Source of the DNA: Bacillota bacterium
Lineage (GTDB): Bacteria > Bacillota > Clostridia > Lachnospirales > Lachnospiraceae
Reading direction: 5' to 3'
Assembly (NCBI GenBank): GCA_023402845.1
Contig: JAEYFP010000039.1
Location: 1 to 64,000, forward strand
Length of the DNA: 64,000 nt
This document shows positions 37,113 through 44,804 of the stretch, in pieces (the first letter of the stretch is position 1; each line of letters begins with the position of its first letter). The notes below the pieces were generated by a model that made no database searches, was not told where the DNA came from, and worked only from the letters and a program-made list of their open reading frames with translations. Position numbers and translations under genes: made by a program.

Positions 37113-37505
37113 CACAGTATATTCTATACCATGGACATTTCCGTGAAATCTGTTATTAATAGGATTGTGTGCTTGTTTCTGACCAGAGAATTGACGGTGA
37201 TTGAATCAATTGGTTTTTCGTCTTATTAACAAGAAATGATTTTTTTCTATTGGTATTTCAAGCTGGTATTTGCATTTTGAAATCGACAGGAGTGCATTCG
37301 GCAAAATTATGCGCAGGAAATGACGCTATTTTTGACGGCGATTCTTTTGATTTTCAGCAATGAAAGGGAATTTACTTTACAAAAAATGAAAAATAACAAA
37401 TTTACAGTGTACTATTTAGCAGATTGACAATCAAAATTAAATGATTTATAATCAAATTCGTCGAAATGTGACAAAAAAAGCGTCCATGGTATAGAATATA
37501 CTGTG
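37113..37505. repeat. 393-bp segment bounded by perfect 24-bp inverted repeats (inverton or MITE)
   Basis: The left arm 37113-37136 and right arm 37482-37505 are exact reverse complements over 24 bases (outer end CACAGTATATTC, inner end CCATGGAC). No ORF of useful length lies inside and no clear target-site duplication flanks it. A perfect promoter (TTGACA 37424-37429, N17, TATAAT 37447-37452) lies near the right arm and points out towards the Fur/zinc operon. That layout fits a phase-variable invertible promoter; a non-autonomous transposon is the alternative. No recombinase gene is adjacent. Confidence 0.75.
37424..37452 (+). promoter_or_regulatory. Consensus promoter inside the inverted-repeat segment
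   Basis: TTGACA, 17-base spacer, TATAAT, both hexamers perfect. In the present orientation it reads rightwards across the right repeat into the regulator gene at 37605. Confidence 0.75.
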
Positions 37506-37536
37506 ACTTATATTCTTAAAAATCCCTTGAAATCTA

Positions 37537-37565
37537 TTGACATTTATATGGAATAGATATAGAAT
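37537..37565 (+). promoter_or_regulatory. Second promoter directly upstream of the Fur-family gene
   Basis: TTGACA (37537-37542), 17-base spacer, TAGAAT (37560-37565). It lies outside the inverted-repeat segment, so the operon would keep a basal promoter in either orientation of that segment. Confidence 0.65.
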
Positions 37566-37572
37566 TTAAAAA

Positions 37573-37587
37573 TGCAAATAATTTGCA
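37573..37587 (+). promoter_or_regulatory. Fur-family-type 7-1-7 operator
   Basis: TGCAAAT-A-ATTTGCA is a perfect 7-1-7 palindrome, the layout bound by Fur, Zur and PerR proteins. It sits just after the -10 element, between the promoter and the GTG start of the Fur-family gene. Autoregulation of the regulator and zinc operon is likely. Confidence 0.75.
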
Positions 37588-37604
37588 ATTTATGAGGGAG
37601 AAAC

Positions 37605-38018
37605 GTGCAAAGAAAATACAATACAAAGATTAGTCAGAAAATCCTGAACCTTGCTGAATTGAATAAGGAGAAGGGTTTTTGTGCGTCCGAAATTTATTCC
37701 TATCTATTGAAGCAGGGAATAACGGCCAATTTGGCAACCATATACCGGAATTTAGATCGTTTGACAGAAACAAAAGCGTTGATTAGATTTAAGCCCGCAA
37801 ACCGGAATTCATCCTTGTACCGGTTTGCAGGAGAGCATCAAAACTGCCACGAGCATTTGCATATGCAATGTACTGAATGCGGGAAAATCTATCATTTAGA
37901 GGGCGTTTTCATGAAAGAAATAAAGGAATATTTAGTAAAACAATTTCATTTTAATCTGGAGTGCGAAATTTCTTCGTTGAGCGGAATCTGTGAGGAGTGC
38001 AAAAGAGCACGGACATAA
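37605..38018 (+). CDS. Fur-family metalloregulator, probably Zur-type
   Basis: A 137-residue Fur-family repressor: N-terminal winged helix (ASEIYSYLLKQGITANLATIYRNLDRL) and a C-terminal metal-binding dimerisation domain with HEHLHMQCTECGK and CEEC, the latter two pairs forming the structural zinc site. The position at the head of a zinc-type ABC operon points to zinc sensing. The start is GTG at 37605 after GAGGGAG. A 7-1-7 palindrome lies in its leader. Fe or Mn sensing cannot be fully excluded. Confidence 0.88.
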   Translation: MQRKYNTKISQKILNLAELNKEKGFCASEIYSYLLKQGITANLATIYRNLDRLTETKALIRFKPANRNSSLYRFAGEHQNCHEHLHMQCTECGKIYHLEGVFMKEIKEYLVKQFHFNLECEISSLSGICEECKRART

Positions 38019-38039
38019 AAGGAATGGAGGTGTGCAGGG

Positions 38040-38336
38040 ATGAAGAGAGCAAATAAAGTGATTGCAATCATGTTGGTTGTTTTCCTTTTAGCCGGAATTC
38101 TTTTTTCCTATAATTATATTGTTGAACATGCACACCATCACTGTTCCGGCACAGACTGTTCTGTCTGTATTCAGATTAAAGAAGCCGTTCAGTTTATTTC
38201 AGGCATCAGATTTGTTGCAGTTCAAACATTGATGGCAGCAGTTTTTTGTCTCGTTATCCTGAGAACGGCATCTGCTAAAAATCATATCGACATAAAAAAT
38301 ACCCTGGTTACTTTAAAAGTTGAAATGCTGAATTGA
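38040..38336 (+). CDS. Small membrane protein with a His/Cys cluster, zinc-operon associated
   Basis: A 98-residue protein with two hydrophobic segments (VIAIMLVVFLLAGILFSYNYI and a C-terminal one near residues 58-75). Between them is an extracellular-side loop HAHHHCSGTDCSVC, rich in metal ligands. It has a GGAGGT site 13-8 bases before the ATG and lies between the Fur-family gene and the binding protein. I do not know a characterised relative. A role as a zinc-binding accessory or chaperone at the membrane is inference. Confidence 0.78.
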   Translation: MKRANKVIAIMLVVFLLAGILFSYNYIVEHAHHHCSGTDCSVCIQIKEAVQFISGIRFVAVQTLMAAVFCLVILRTASAKNHIDIKNTLVTLKVEMLN

Positions 38337-38355
38337 CTTGATACTCTTGGAACAT

Positions 38356-38377
38356 CCCCAATAGATGGGGCTTTTTG
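38356..38377 (+). terminator. Weak terminator-like hairpin inside the zinc operon
   Basis: CCCCA (38356-38360), 5-base loop, TGGGG (38366-38370), then CTTTTT. It lies between the small membrane protein gene and the binding-protein gene and may reduce read-through or act as an attenuator. Confidence 0.45.
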
Positions 38378-38412
38378 TGTACACATTTTTGGAGTATGGA
38401 GGTATGTTTTTC

Positions 38413-39408
38413 ATGAAAAATAGAATATTGTCAATTGCTTTTGTTCTGACGCTATGTGCCGGGCTTCTTGCCGGATGCGGCAAAAGTGTCTCCGAGGCTG
38501 TAAAACAGGATGCGGCCGCGGATAAGATCAGCATTGTCTGCACTACATTTCCGCAGTATGACTGGGTGAGAGAGCTGATCGGAGAGGAAACGGATCGGTT
38601 TGAGCTGACGCTGCTTTTGGATAACGGGGTGGATTTGCATAGTTATCAGCCGACAGCGGAAGATATTGCCCAAATTGGTTCCTCTGATATTTTTATCTAT
38701 GTTGGCGGAGAATCGGACGAATGGGTGGAGGATGCTTTAAGGGAAGCCACTAATCCGGAGCTTCGGGCGGTTAATCTTCTTGAAGTTCTGGGAGATGCCG
38801 TTAAGGAAGAAGAGGTTGTTGAAGGAATGGAGGAAGAGGAAGAGGCTTCAGAAGGCGGTGAGGAAGGTCCTGAGTATGACGAACACGTATGGCTGTCCCT
38901 GAAAAATGCCAAAGTGCTTGTGACTGAAATTTCTGCCGTAATGGAGAATACAGTTCCTGAGGATGCGGAACAATTTGCAAAGAACCGGGATGCTTATATC
39001 CAAAAGCTGGATGAATTAGACAAAGAGTATGAGCAGATCGTACAAGGTGCGTCTTATCAGACTTTGTTGTTTGCAGACAGATTTCCATTCCGATATATGG
39101 CGGATGATTATGGACTGGATTACTATGCCGCATTCGTAGGCTGCAGTGCAGAAACAGAGGCAAGCTTTGAAACAATCACGTTTCTTGCTCAAAAGACAGA
39201 GGAGCTTAAACTTCCCGCAATTTTTGTAATTGAAAATTCCGATAAAAAGATTGCCGAGACAGTGAAGCAGAGTACAGTCGGAAAAAATCAGAATATTTTA
39301 GTGCTGAATTCGCTCCAGTCAATTACAAGCACGGATATCAGCGGTGGAGTTACCTATCTGCAGGCAATGAAGGATAATCTTGAGGTATTGAAGCAGGCAT
39401 TATATTAG
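38413..39408 (+). CDS. Zinc-type ABC transporter substrate-binding lipoprotein (ZnuA/AdcA-like)
   Basis: About 331 residues, cluster 9 (TroA-like) binding protein with lipobox LLAGCG. Likely ligands are His in DLHSYQPT and His in DEHVWLSL. The third position, usually His, is Asp in FADRFPFRYMADDYGLDYY, as in some clostridial relatives. Instead of the usual His-rich loop there is an acidic one (EEEVVEGMEEEEEASEGGEE) just before DEHVW. ATG 38413 lies 9 bases after GGAGGT; upstream in-frame ATGs at 38365 and 38404 are poorly placed. Confidence 0.88.
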   Translation: MKNRILSIAFVLTLCAGLLAGCGKSVSEAVKQDAAADKISIVCTTFPQYDWVRELIGEETDRFELTLLLDNGVDLHSYQPTAEDIAQIGSSDIFIYVGGESDEWVEDALREATNPELRAVNLLEVLGDAVKEEEVVEGMEEEEEASEGGEEGPEYDEHVWLSLKNAKVLVTEISAVMENTVPEDAEQFAKNRDAYIQKLDELDKEYEQIVQGASYQTLLFADRFPFRYMADDYGLDYYAAFVGCSAETEASFETITFLAQKTEELKLPAIFVIENSDKKIAETVKQSTVGKNQNILVLNSLQSITSTDISGGVTYLQAMKDNLEVLKQALY

Positions 39409-39420
39409 GAGGTCAGGGCG

Positions 39421-40140
39421 ATGGCATATATTACCTGTCATGATTTGTCGCTGGGATATGACGGCAGAGTAATCGTATCCGATTTGAACTTTGAAGTAAA
39501 AAAAGGAGATTACCTTTGCGTTGTGGGGGAAAATGGAACGGGAAAAAGCACTTTGATCAGGACCCTGCTGCGCCTGCAGGAGGCGATAAGCGGGCAAATC
39601 ATTACGGGGGACGGCCTGATGCCTTATGAAATCGGATATCTTCCGCAGCAGACTGTGGTCCAGAAGGATTTTCCCGCTACGGTATGGGAAATTGTATTAT
39701 CGGGGGCCCTGTCAAGGTGCGGAAAAAGACCTTTCTATGGAAAAGAAGAAAAGGCTCTTGCCGAAGAAAAAATAAAAAAAATGGATATTTGGGAATTGCG
39801 GAAAAAATGTTACCGTACCCTTTCGGGAGGCCAGCAGCAGCGAACGCTGCTGGCAAGAGCCCTATGTGCGGCAGGCAAGGTCGTTTTGCTGGATGAGCCG
39901 GTTACCGGATTAGACCCAAAGGTAACCGCGGAGTTTTACCGTATGATTCAGGAATTAAACGGGGAAGGAATTTCTGTCATCATGGTATCCCATGACGTAC
40001 AGGCAGTACAATATGCAACCTATATTCTGCATATAGACAGAAAGGATTCCTTTTACGGGGAAAAAAAGGCGTACTTGAAAAGCAGTAAATGGAAACTATT
40101 TCAACGAGAGGAGGAAGCAGATCATGAGTGGTATGATTGA
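39421..40140 (+). CDS. Zinc/manganese ABC transporter ATPase (ZnuC-like)
   Basis: A 239-residue ATPase with Walker A (VGENGTGKST), Q loop (LPQQTVVQKDFPATVWEIV, typical of ZnuC), signature (LSGGQQQR), Walker B (VVLLDEPVTGLD) and switch His (MVSHD). It has an AGGAGG site and lies 12 bases after the binding-protein gene. Its end overlaps the permease gene by 17 bases. It powers import through the permease encoded next. Confidence 0.92.
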   Translation: MAYITCHDLSLGYDGRVIVSDLNFEVKKGDYLCVVGENGTGKSTLIRTLLRLQEAISGQIITGDGLMPYEIGYLPQQTVVQKDFPATVWEIVLSGALSRCGKRPFYGKEEKALAEEKIKKMDIWELRKKCYRTLSGGQQQRTLLARALCAAGKVVLLDEPVTGLDPKVTAEFYRMIQELNGEGISVIMVSHDVQAVQYATYILHIDRKDSFYGEKKAYLKSSKWKLFQREEEADHEWYD

Positions 40141-40969
40141 ACAATTTCGATTTTATATGTCCTATCCGTTTGTTCAGTATGCGTTGATAGTAGGCGTATT
40201 AATCGCACTCTGCTCCTCCCTGCTGGGCGTGACGCTAGTGCTCAAACGTTTTTCCTTTATCGGGGACGGACTGTCTCATGTGGCATTTGGCGCAATGGCG
40301 ATTGCAACAGTTTTCAAGCTGGTGAATGATACATTATTTATCATGCCGGTTACAGTGGCTGCCGCTATTTTGCTTTTGCGGACAGGGCAAAATACGAAAC
40401 TGAGGGGAGACGCTGCGATTGCGATGCTTTCGGTGGGAGCGCTGGCAATCGGATATTTGGTGCTGAACCTGTTTTCCGCATCTGCCAATATCTCAGGAGA
40501 CGTATGTGCGACACTGTTTGGTTCGACATCGATTTTGACGCTGACAGGTGCAGAAGTGAAGCTCTGCGTGGTGATGTCGATTGTGGTGGTAATCTTTTAC
40601 TGCCTGTTTTATAACCGGATTTTTGCGGTGACCTTTGATGAGGATTTTACAAAGGCGACCGGAAAAAATGCGGAGCTTTATAACCTGATGATTGCGGTTA
40701 TTACGGCGGTGATTATTGTGCTGGCAATGAATTTAGTCGGTTCTCTGCTGATTTCCGCCCTGATTATTTTTCCTGCCTTGTCCGCTATGCGCGTAGTGCA
40801 TAGTTTTAAAGGTGTTGTGGTATATGCAGCTGTTCTTTCCGTAATCGGCGCAATGATCGGAATGCTCATATCCATACTGTTCTCAACACCGGTAGGCTCT
40901 ACCATTGTAGCGATCGATATGCTGACATTCTTTTTAAACTGTATCATCGGAAGGTTATCCGGGAGGTGA
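40124..40969 (+). CDS. Zinc/manganese ABC transporter permease (ZnuB-like)
   Basis: A 281-residue ABC-3 family permease with about eight helices, including LVLKRFSFIGDGLSHVAFGA (family motif) and DVCATLFGSTSIL. ATG after GAGGAGG, overlapping the ATPase gene. The order regulator-small protein-A-C-B, plus the 7-1-7 box, supports zinc. Confidence 0.92.
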   Translation: MSGMIEQFRFYMSYPFVQYALIVGVLIALCSSLLGVTLVLKRFSFIGDGLSHVAFGAMAIATVFKLVNDTLFIMPVTVAAAILLLRTGQNTKLRGDAAIAMLSVGALAIGYLVLNLFSASANISGDVCATLFGSTSILTLTGAEVKLCVVMSIVVVIFYCLFYNRIFAVTFDEDFTKATGKNAELYNLMIAVITAVIIVLAMNLVGSLLISALIIFPALSAMRVVHSFKGVVVYAAVLSVIGAMIGMLISILFSTPVGSTIVAIDMLTFFLNCIIGRLSGR

Positions 40970-40974
40970 AGGCC

Positions 40975-41556
40975 ATGATGAGAATCAAAAAATTAATCTT
41001 GTTATCTGCCGCCGTTTTCATTTTGGCGGGCTGCAGTAATACGAAAGACAATTCAAAATATGTAAATAATCAAAATAGTGTGGATCAGGTACTGGAGGAG
41101 CAAATCAGCACCGTATCTTCTGGAACTGTTCAAAAAACAGAAGAACAGGAGCCGCAGGAGAATGCGGATATACCGGATGAGACGGGAACTGACGGAGTCG
41201 ACTATGATCTTACGTCAATGGGGAGTGACATGGTTTATGTGACCGTATATCAATTCATGGTGAACCCAGAGGATTACATAGGAAAGACCGTCCGTATCAA
41301 GGGAGACTATTATGCTTCCTGGTACGAACCTTCTGAACAATACTACCAGTACTGTATTATACAGGATGCAACTGCCTGTTGTGCACAGGGCATGGAATTT
41401 GTATGGGGAGATGGAAGCCATCATTATCCGGATGAGTATCCGGAAGAAAACGCAGAAATTATTGTAACGGGAACCTTTGGAACCTATTATGATGAAGCGG
41501 ACAGCTATTTGTACTGCAGATTAGAGGATGCTTCGCTGGAGGTGGCGAGTCAGTAA
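40975..41556 (+). CDS. Lipoprotein of unknown function, zinc operon
   Basis: About 193 residues: signal peptide with lipobox LAGC, a Gln/Glu-rich linker (~30-75), then a beta domain with YQFMVNPEDYIGKTVRIKGD, an acidic/aromatic patch with CCAQGMEFVWGDGSHHYPDEYP and VTGTFGTYYDEADSYLYCRL. This looks like an OB-fold-type extracytoplasmic module. It is the last gene of the zinc operon. ATG 40975 lies 8 bases after GGGAGG; an upstream GTG (40966) overlaps the permease stop. It could be an accessory zinc-binding lipoprotein. Confidence 0.8.
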   Translation: MMRIKKLILLSAAVFILAGCSNTKDNSKYVNNQNSVDQVLEEQISTVSSGTVQKTEEQEPQENADIPDETGTDGVDYDLTSMGSDMVYVTVYQFMVNPEDYIGKTVRIKGDYYASWYEPSEQYYQYCIIQDATACCAQGMEFVWGDGSHHYPDEYPEENAEIIVTGTFGTYYDEADSYLYCRLEDASLEVASQ

Positions 41557-41605
41557 AGGAAAAGCAAATTTCCATCTTGTTTGCCATATGTGTAGAAAAC
41601 AATTG

Positions 41606-41636
41606 ACCCTCGTATTATGCGAGGGTTTATATTGTT
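41606..41636 (+). terminator. Intrinsic terminator after the zinc operon
   Basis: ACCCTCG (41606-41612)/CGAGGGT (41620-41626), 7-base loop, followed by TTATATTGTTTT. It lies about 50 bases after the lipoprotein stop and directly precedes the structured repeat. Confidence 0.8.
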
Positions 41637-41638
41637 TT

Positions 41639-41759
41639 TATATAGGAAATTGCTTCGAATTTCCTATACAAGAAAATTATATGCGCAGCTGCGCGCGCGG
41701 AACAAAAGCTGTGCTGCCAAAATATTTAATCGCGAGAGTAGGCGAAGCACACTTTTGTT
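41639..41759 (+). repeat. Structured dispersed repeat, copy 2, in the leader of the BtrH-like gene
   Basis: Matches the minus-strand element at 11894-12007. Hairpin P1 is longer here (TATAGGAAATT with AATTTCCTATA, 11 bp). P2 pairs 41683-41690 with 41707-41714; the alternative P3 pairs 41701-41715 with 41746-41759 (14 bp with one bulged C). P2 and P3 exclude each other. As in copy 1, a terminator hairpin lies immediately upstream, and the element points at the next gene. Translating through it gives the spurious peptide ESRRSTLLF. Confidence 0.85.
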
Positions 41760-41805
41760 TTTGCATAAGAAATCAGTTTTGTGCAAAAAGAAGGGAGATC
41801 GTGTT

Positions 41806-42858
41806 ATGCAGAGAAGCATCGGTATCAAGCATCATGTTGATGATTATGAATGTATGTGGAATGGAATAGAGGATGTCTATATGAATCAAACGGGAGAATG
41901 CCTGCCGGAGAATTTTTTCTTTATTCTTTCAAGCTTCGGATCATTTTGTTATTTGAAAACACCGAAGTCTGAATTAAAAAGAATGGTAGCACTAGGAGAC
42001 GGTCGGACGAAAAAGATGTATGAATTTTTATCTCCGATTGTTGGATTTACATATCATCATTATGAGTATCAGGAGTTTGAAAAAGCGCTGAAGAAGGCCC
42101 GGACGGAAATTGATGCCGGGTATCCGGTCGTTTTGGGGGCTTTGGACATGTTCTATTTGCCTTATTTTGAAAAGTTCTATCAGAAGGAGCATATTCCTTT
42201 TCATTATGTGCTGATGGTCGGTTATGATGAAGAACAAAGAAGCATCGATTTGTACGATTGCGGGCGTCCGGAACTGATGACGCTTTCCCATGAAGAATTG
42301 AGGAAGGCTATGAATTGCAGCTATCCCGGCCTAAGCAAAGCAAATACGATCTGTACGATTAGAATGGATGCAGGAAAGAGTAAAATACAAATTGCAGAAG
42401 AGGCACTTTCAAGAAAAAAACACTTGTTTTTATATCCACAGACTTCGTTTCTCGGTTATAAAGGATTTAAGAAATTCATAATGGAGCTTTCAAACTGGAA
42501 GAGCGAGCTTGGAAAAGAAGCGTATGATAAAATATTAGCCAATATGGTAATGTTTTTTGGAACCGTTCCGACAATACCAAATGAGATCAGGGGGATTGAC
42601 GAGCCGGAGGTTGTGGAATACAAGGGAGGATTTGATAAGATGAGCAGAATGCTTAACTGTTTGGGGCAGGAAATCGGAAAAGATGATTGGGTGCAGGCGG
42701 CGTCTGTTTTTGAAGAAGGGGCCTTCGTGATCAAGCAGATTTCCGATGTGATCATAGAGTATCTGACCGGCAAAAATGATCGTACAAAGCTTCTGCCAAA
42801 GCTGTTTAGTGAGGTTTTGAAGAGTATGACAGAAGGGTATCAGATACTGGAAGTTTGA
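41806..42858 (+). CDS. BtrH N-terminal-domain protein
   Basis: A 350-residue protein resembling the BtrH family (butirosin acyltransferase and peptidase-like relatives). Candidate catalytic residues: Cys16 in DDYECMWNGIEDVY and His in PFHYVLMVGYDEEQRSIDLYD. The C-terminal half (~200-350) looks like the DUF4872-type region. ATG 41806 follows AGGGAG by 8 bases; an ORF starting at 41617 merely reads through the structured repeat. No NRPS, PKS or aminoglycoside gene is adjacent, so the substrate is unknown. Confidence 0.82.
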   Translation: MQRSIGIKHHVDDYECMWNGIEDVYMNQTGECLPENFFFILSSFGSFCYLKTPKSELKRMVALGDGRTKKMYEFLSPIVGFTYHHYEYQEFEKALKKARTEIDAGYPVVLGALDMFYLPYFEKFYQKEHIPFHYVLMVGYDEEQRSIDLYDCGRPELMTLSHEELRKAMNCSYPGLSKANTICTIRMDAGKSKIQIAEEALSRKKHLFLYPQTSFLGYKGFKKFIMELSNWKSELGKEAYDKILANMVMFFGTVPTIPNEIRGIDEPEVVEYKGGFDKMSRMLNCLGQEIGKDDWVQAASVFEEGAFVIKQISDVIIEYLTGKNDRTKLLPKLFSEVLKSMTEGYQILEV

Positions 42859-42945
42859 TTTGGTACACAATCATGAAATATGATATAATGCCGTTAATGA
42901 TATGAAAGAAATACAGTACGAAATGAATAAGGGAAGTGAACCAGG

Positions 42946-44142
42946 TTGCCTATAAATAAAATGAAACAACTGTTGCTTATATTTGGTCTGCTGTCATTTG
43001 GTATATCAGGATGCAGTCCGGAACCAAATGCAGAGGAAAATAATGCGCCCATTGAAGCAGATGATTCAGAAAAAATAGCGCAAAACCAGAAGGAAGAATC
43101 AAAAGCAATCGCAGAGTGCTATCGTATCATTTACGAGCAGGCAGATGCTGAGGGGACGCTTGGCACACCGGATACTATGAAAAAGATCATTGCATGTTTG
43201 GGAGATGCAGGATATGCAGCGGTAGATGAGGAAAATCAGGTTGACATGGTACACTCCGAGCAGGTAAAAACCTTCGTCGGGAAGGTGGAAAAGGGAGAGA
43301 GCGCGGAGCTTCTGATCATTTGTGTGGCACAGGAAGGAGGGTTCACCCGATTTGATTTTCAAACTTCAAACGGAGAGGTTCAGGTAACCAGAAGCTATCT
43401 TTTGTGGAACGGGAAAACGCCGGAGATAAATTCAAACGAGAGCTACCCTGCAGCTGGCTGGAATTATTCTGAAGAGGGGTATTTGTTTTTTGAACAATAT
43501 CATATGCCGGGGTATGACGGTGCGCCTGGCTATACTGCGCTGCGTGTGGAGCATTTAGATGAGAAGTGCAGGGAACTGAATCGGCAATATCTTTTGCCGA
43601 TCGGTTATGGCTCGAATAACATGTTTCTGACGGATTGGGATGAGCAGGATTTCACTGCACTGGATTTTTACGATTTGTTTCATATTCTTTATCCGCGTAT
43701 TTACGGAGTGCAGACCCCTTATGAGATATCCTATGAGGGAGCACTTTATGATGTTCCGGGGGAAGAATTTGAAAAAGTAATACGCTCTTACTTTCAGATT
43801 TCTCTTGAAACTCTGCGGAGCAGGACAACCTATCTTGCCGACAGTCAAACCTATCGGTATCAGACAAGGGGGTTTGTAGATTGGGGATGGAATCCGAACG
43901 TTCCATATCCGGAGGTCGTGAGATATGAGGAGAATCCAGACGGGACACTCAAATTGATTGTGAATGCCGTGTATCCCGCTGAAAAAATGTCCCGTGCATT
44001 TTCAAGTGAGGTAGTTGTTCGACAGCTGCCGGATGGCGGCGTGCAATATGTGTCAAATCATGTAATTCCGTCTGCAGACAATATCGAACCATCCTGGTAT
44101 GCGGATAGAATGTCTGAGGAAGATACGAAGCTGTTACCTTGA
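42946..44142 (+). CDS. DUF6070-like lipoprotein
   Basis: A 398-residue exported lipoprotein with lipobox GISGCS. It resembles the DUF6070 family of Lachnospiraceae lipoproteins (CYRIIYEQADAEGTLGT, EENQVDMVHSEQV, LNRQYLLPIGYGSNNMFLTD, YPEVVRYEENPDGTLKL). Function is not known. The start is uncertain: TTG 42946 after GGGAAG...CCAGG, or ATG 42961. It is monocistronic, and the promoter of the following TetR gene overlaps its stop. Confidence 0.82.
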   Translation: MPINKMKQLLLIFGLLSFGISGCSPEPNAEENNAPIEADDSEKIAQNQKEESKAIAECYRIIYEQADAEGTLGTPDTMKKIIACLGDAGYAAVDEENQVDMVHSEQVKTFVGKVEKGESAELLIICVAQEGGFTRFDFQTSNGEVQVTRSYLLWNGKTPEINSNESYPAAGWNYSEEGYLFFEQYHMPGYDGAPGYTALRVEHLDEKCRELNRQYLLPIGYGSNNMFLTDWDEQDFTALDFYDLFHILYPRIYGVQTPYEISYEGALYDVPGEEFEKVIRSYFQISLETLRSRTTYLADSQTYRYQTRGFVDWGWNPNVPYPEVVRYEENPDGTLKLIVNAVYPAEKMSRAFSSEVVVRQLPDGGVQYVSNHVIPSADNIEPSWYADRMSEEDTKLLP

Positions 44143-44168
44143 CTTTTTCGTTTCTGCACGCCTATAAT
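44139..44168 (+). promoter_or_regulatory. Promoter of the TetR-EamA operon
   Basis: TTGACT (44139-44144), 18-base spacer, TATAAT (44163-44168). It overlaps the stop codon of the DUF6070-like gene, and the TetR ATG is about 39 bases further. Confidence 0.7.
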
Positions 44169-44206
44169 ATAGCCAGCTGTAAATTGTTTAAAAGGAGAGT
44201 GCTGTC

Positions 44207-44800
44207 ATGCCGCCAAAACAGAAAGTTACAAAGGAAATCCTGTTGGAGCATGCATATGCGATCGCGGAGGAGAGCGGGATTCAAAGCGTGACCTCGCGCA
44301 GCGTTGCTAAGCGTGCCGACTGTTCAATCCAGCCGGTATTCAGTCATTTTGCAACAATGGAAGAACTGAGGAAGGAAACAATCGACTATACCCGGATGCT
44401 GTTTGACAAGGAAACGCTGGCCTTTGAGCAATATCCGGATTTTCATCTGCGTGTTGCACTTTGGATGTTCGATCTTGCAAGAAACAGGAAAAATTTGTAC
44501 CGAATGGTTTATCTGTCCGATTTTTCCAGGGATGATCAGCTAACGGATCTGATGATGTCCTTTCAGGTTAACGAAAGGATGCTGCAGCAAATGCTGAAGG
44601 AACTTGGTTTGCCTTATAAAGTTTGCTTTAGTATTTTTCAGCGCAGATGGTTGTTGCTTTACGGAATTGCGACGCTGATCTGTGTGGACCATGCAAATTT
44701 GTCCGACGAGCAGGCTCTTTCCATATTGAAGAGAGCGCAGGAGGATACCTTGCAGGGCGCGGGAAATAGAATAAATCAAAATAATCAGGAAAAGAGATGA
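44207..44800 (+). CDS. TetR-family transcriptional regulator
   Basis: A 197-residue protein with an N-terminal TetR HTH (ILLEHAYAIAEESGIQSVTS, then RSVAKRADCSIQPVFSHFAT) and a helical ligand domain. It lies 4 bases before an EamA transporter gene, so it probably controls efflux or uptake of the same compound. The ATG follows AAAGGAGAG. Confidence 0.9.
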   Translation: MPPKQKVTKEILLEHAYAIAEESGIQSVTSRSVAKRADCSIQPVFSHFATMEELRKETIDYTRMLFDKETLAFEQYPDFHLRVALWMFDLARNRKNLYRMVYLSDFSRDDQLTDLMMSFQVNERMLQQMLKELGLPYKVCFSIFQRRWLLLYGIATLICVDHANLSDEQALSILKRAQEDTLQGAGNRINQNNQEKR

Positions 44801-44804
44801 TACA

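Noticed and set aside
37113..37505. Reading the inverted-repeat segment as part of the IS110 element
   Set aside because: IS110 elements lack long terminal inverted repeats, and both 24-bp arms lie beyond the transposase terminator.
41617..41805. N-terminal extension of the BtrH-like ORF (63 residues)
   Set aside because: It translates the structured repeat; the ATG at 41806 has a proper ribosome site and gives the family N-terminus.
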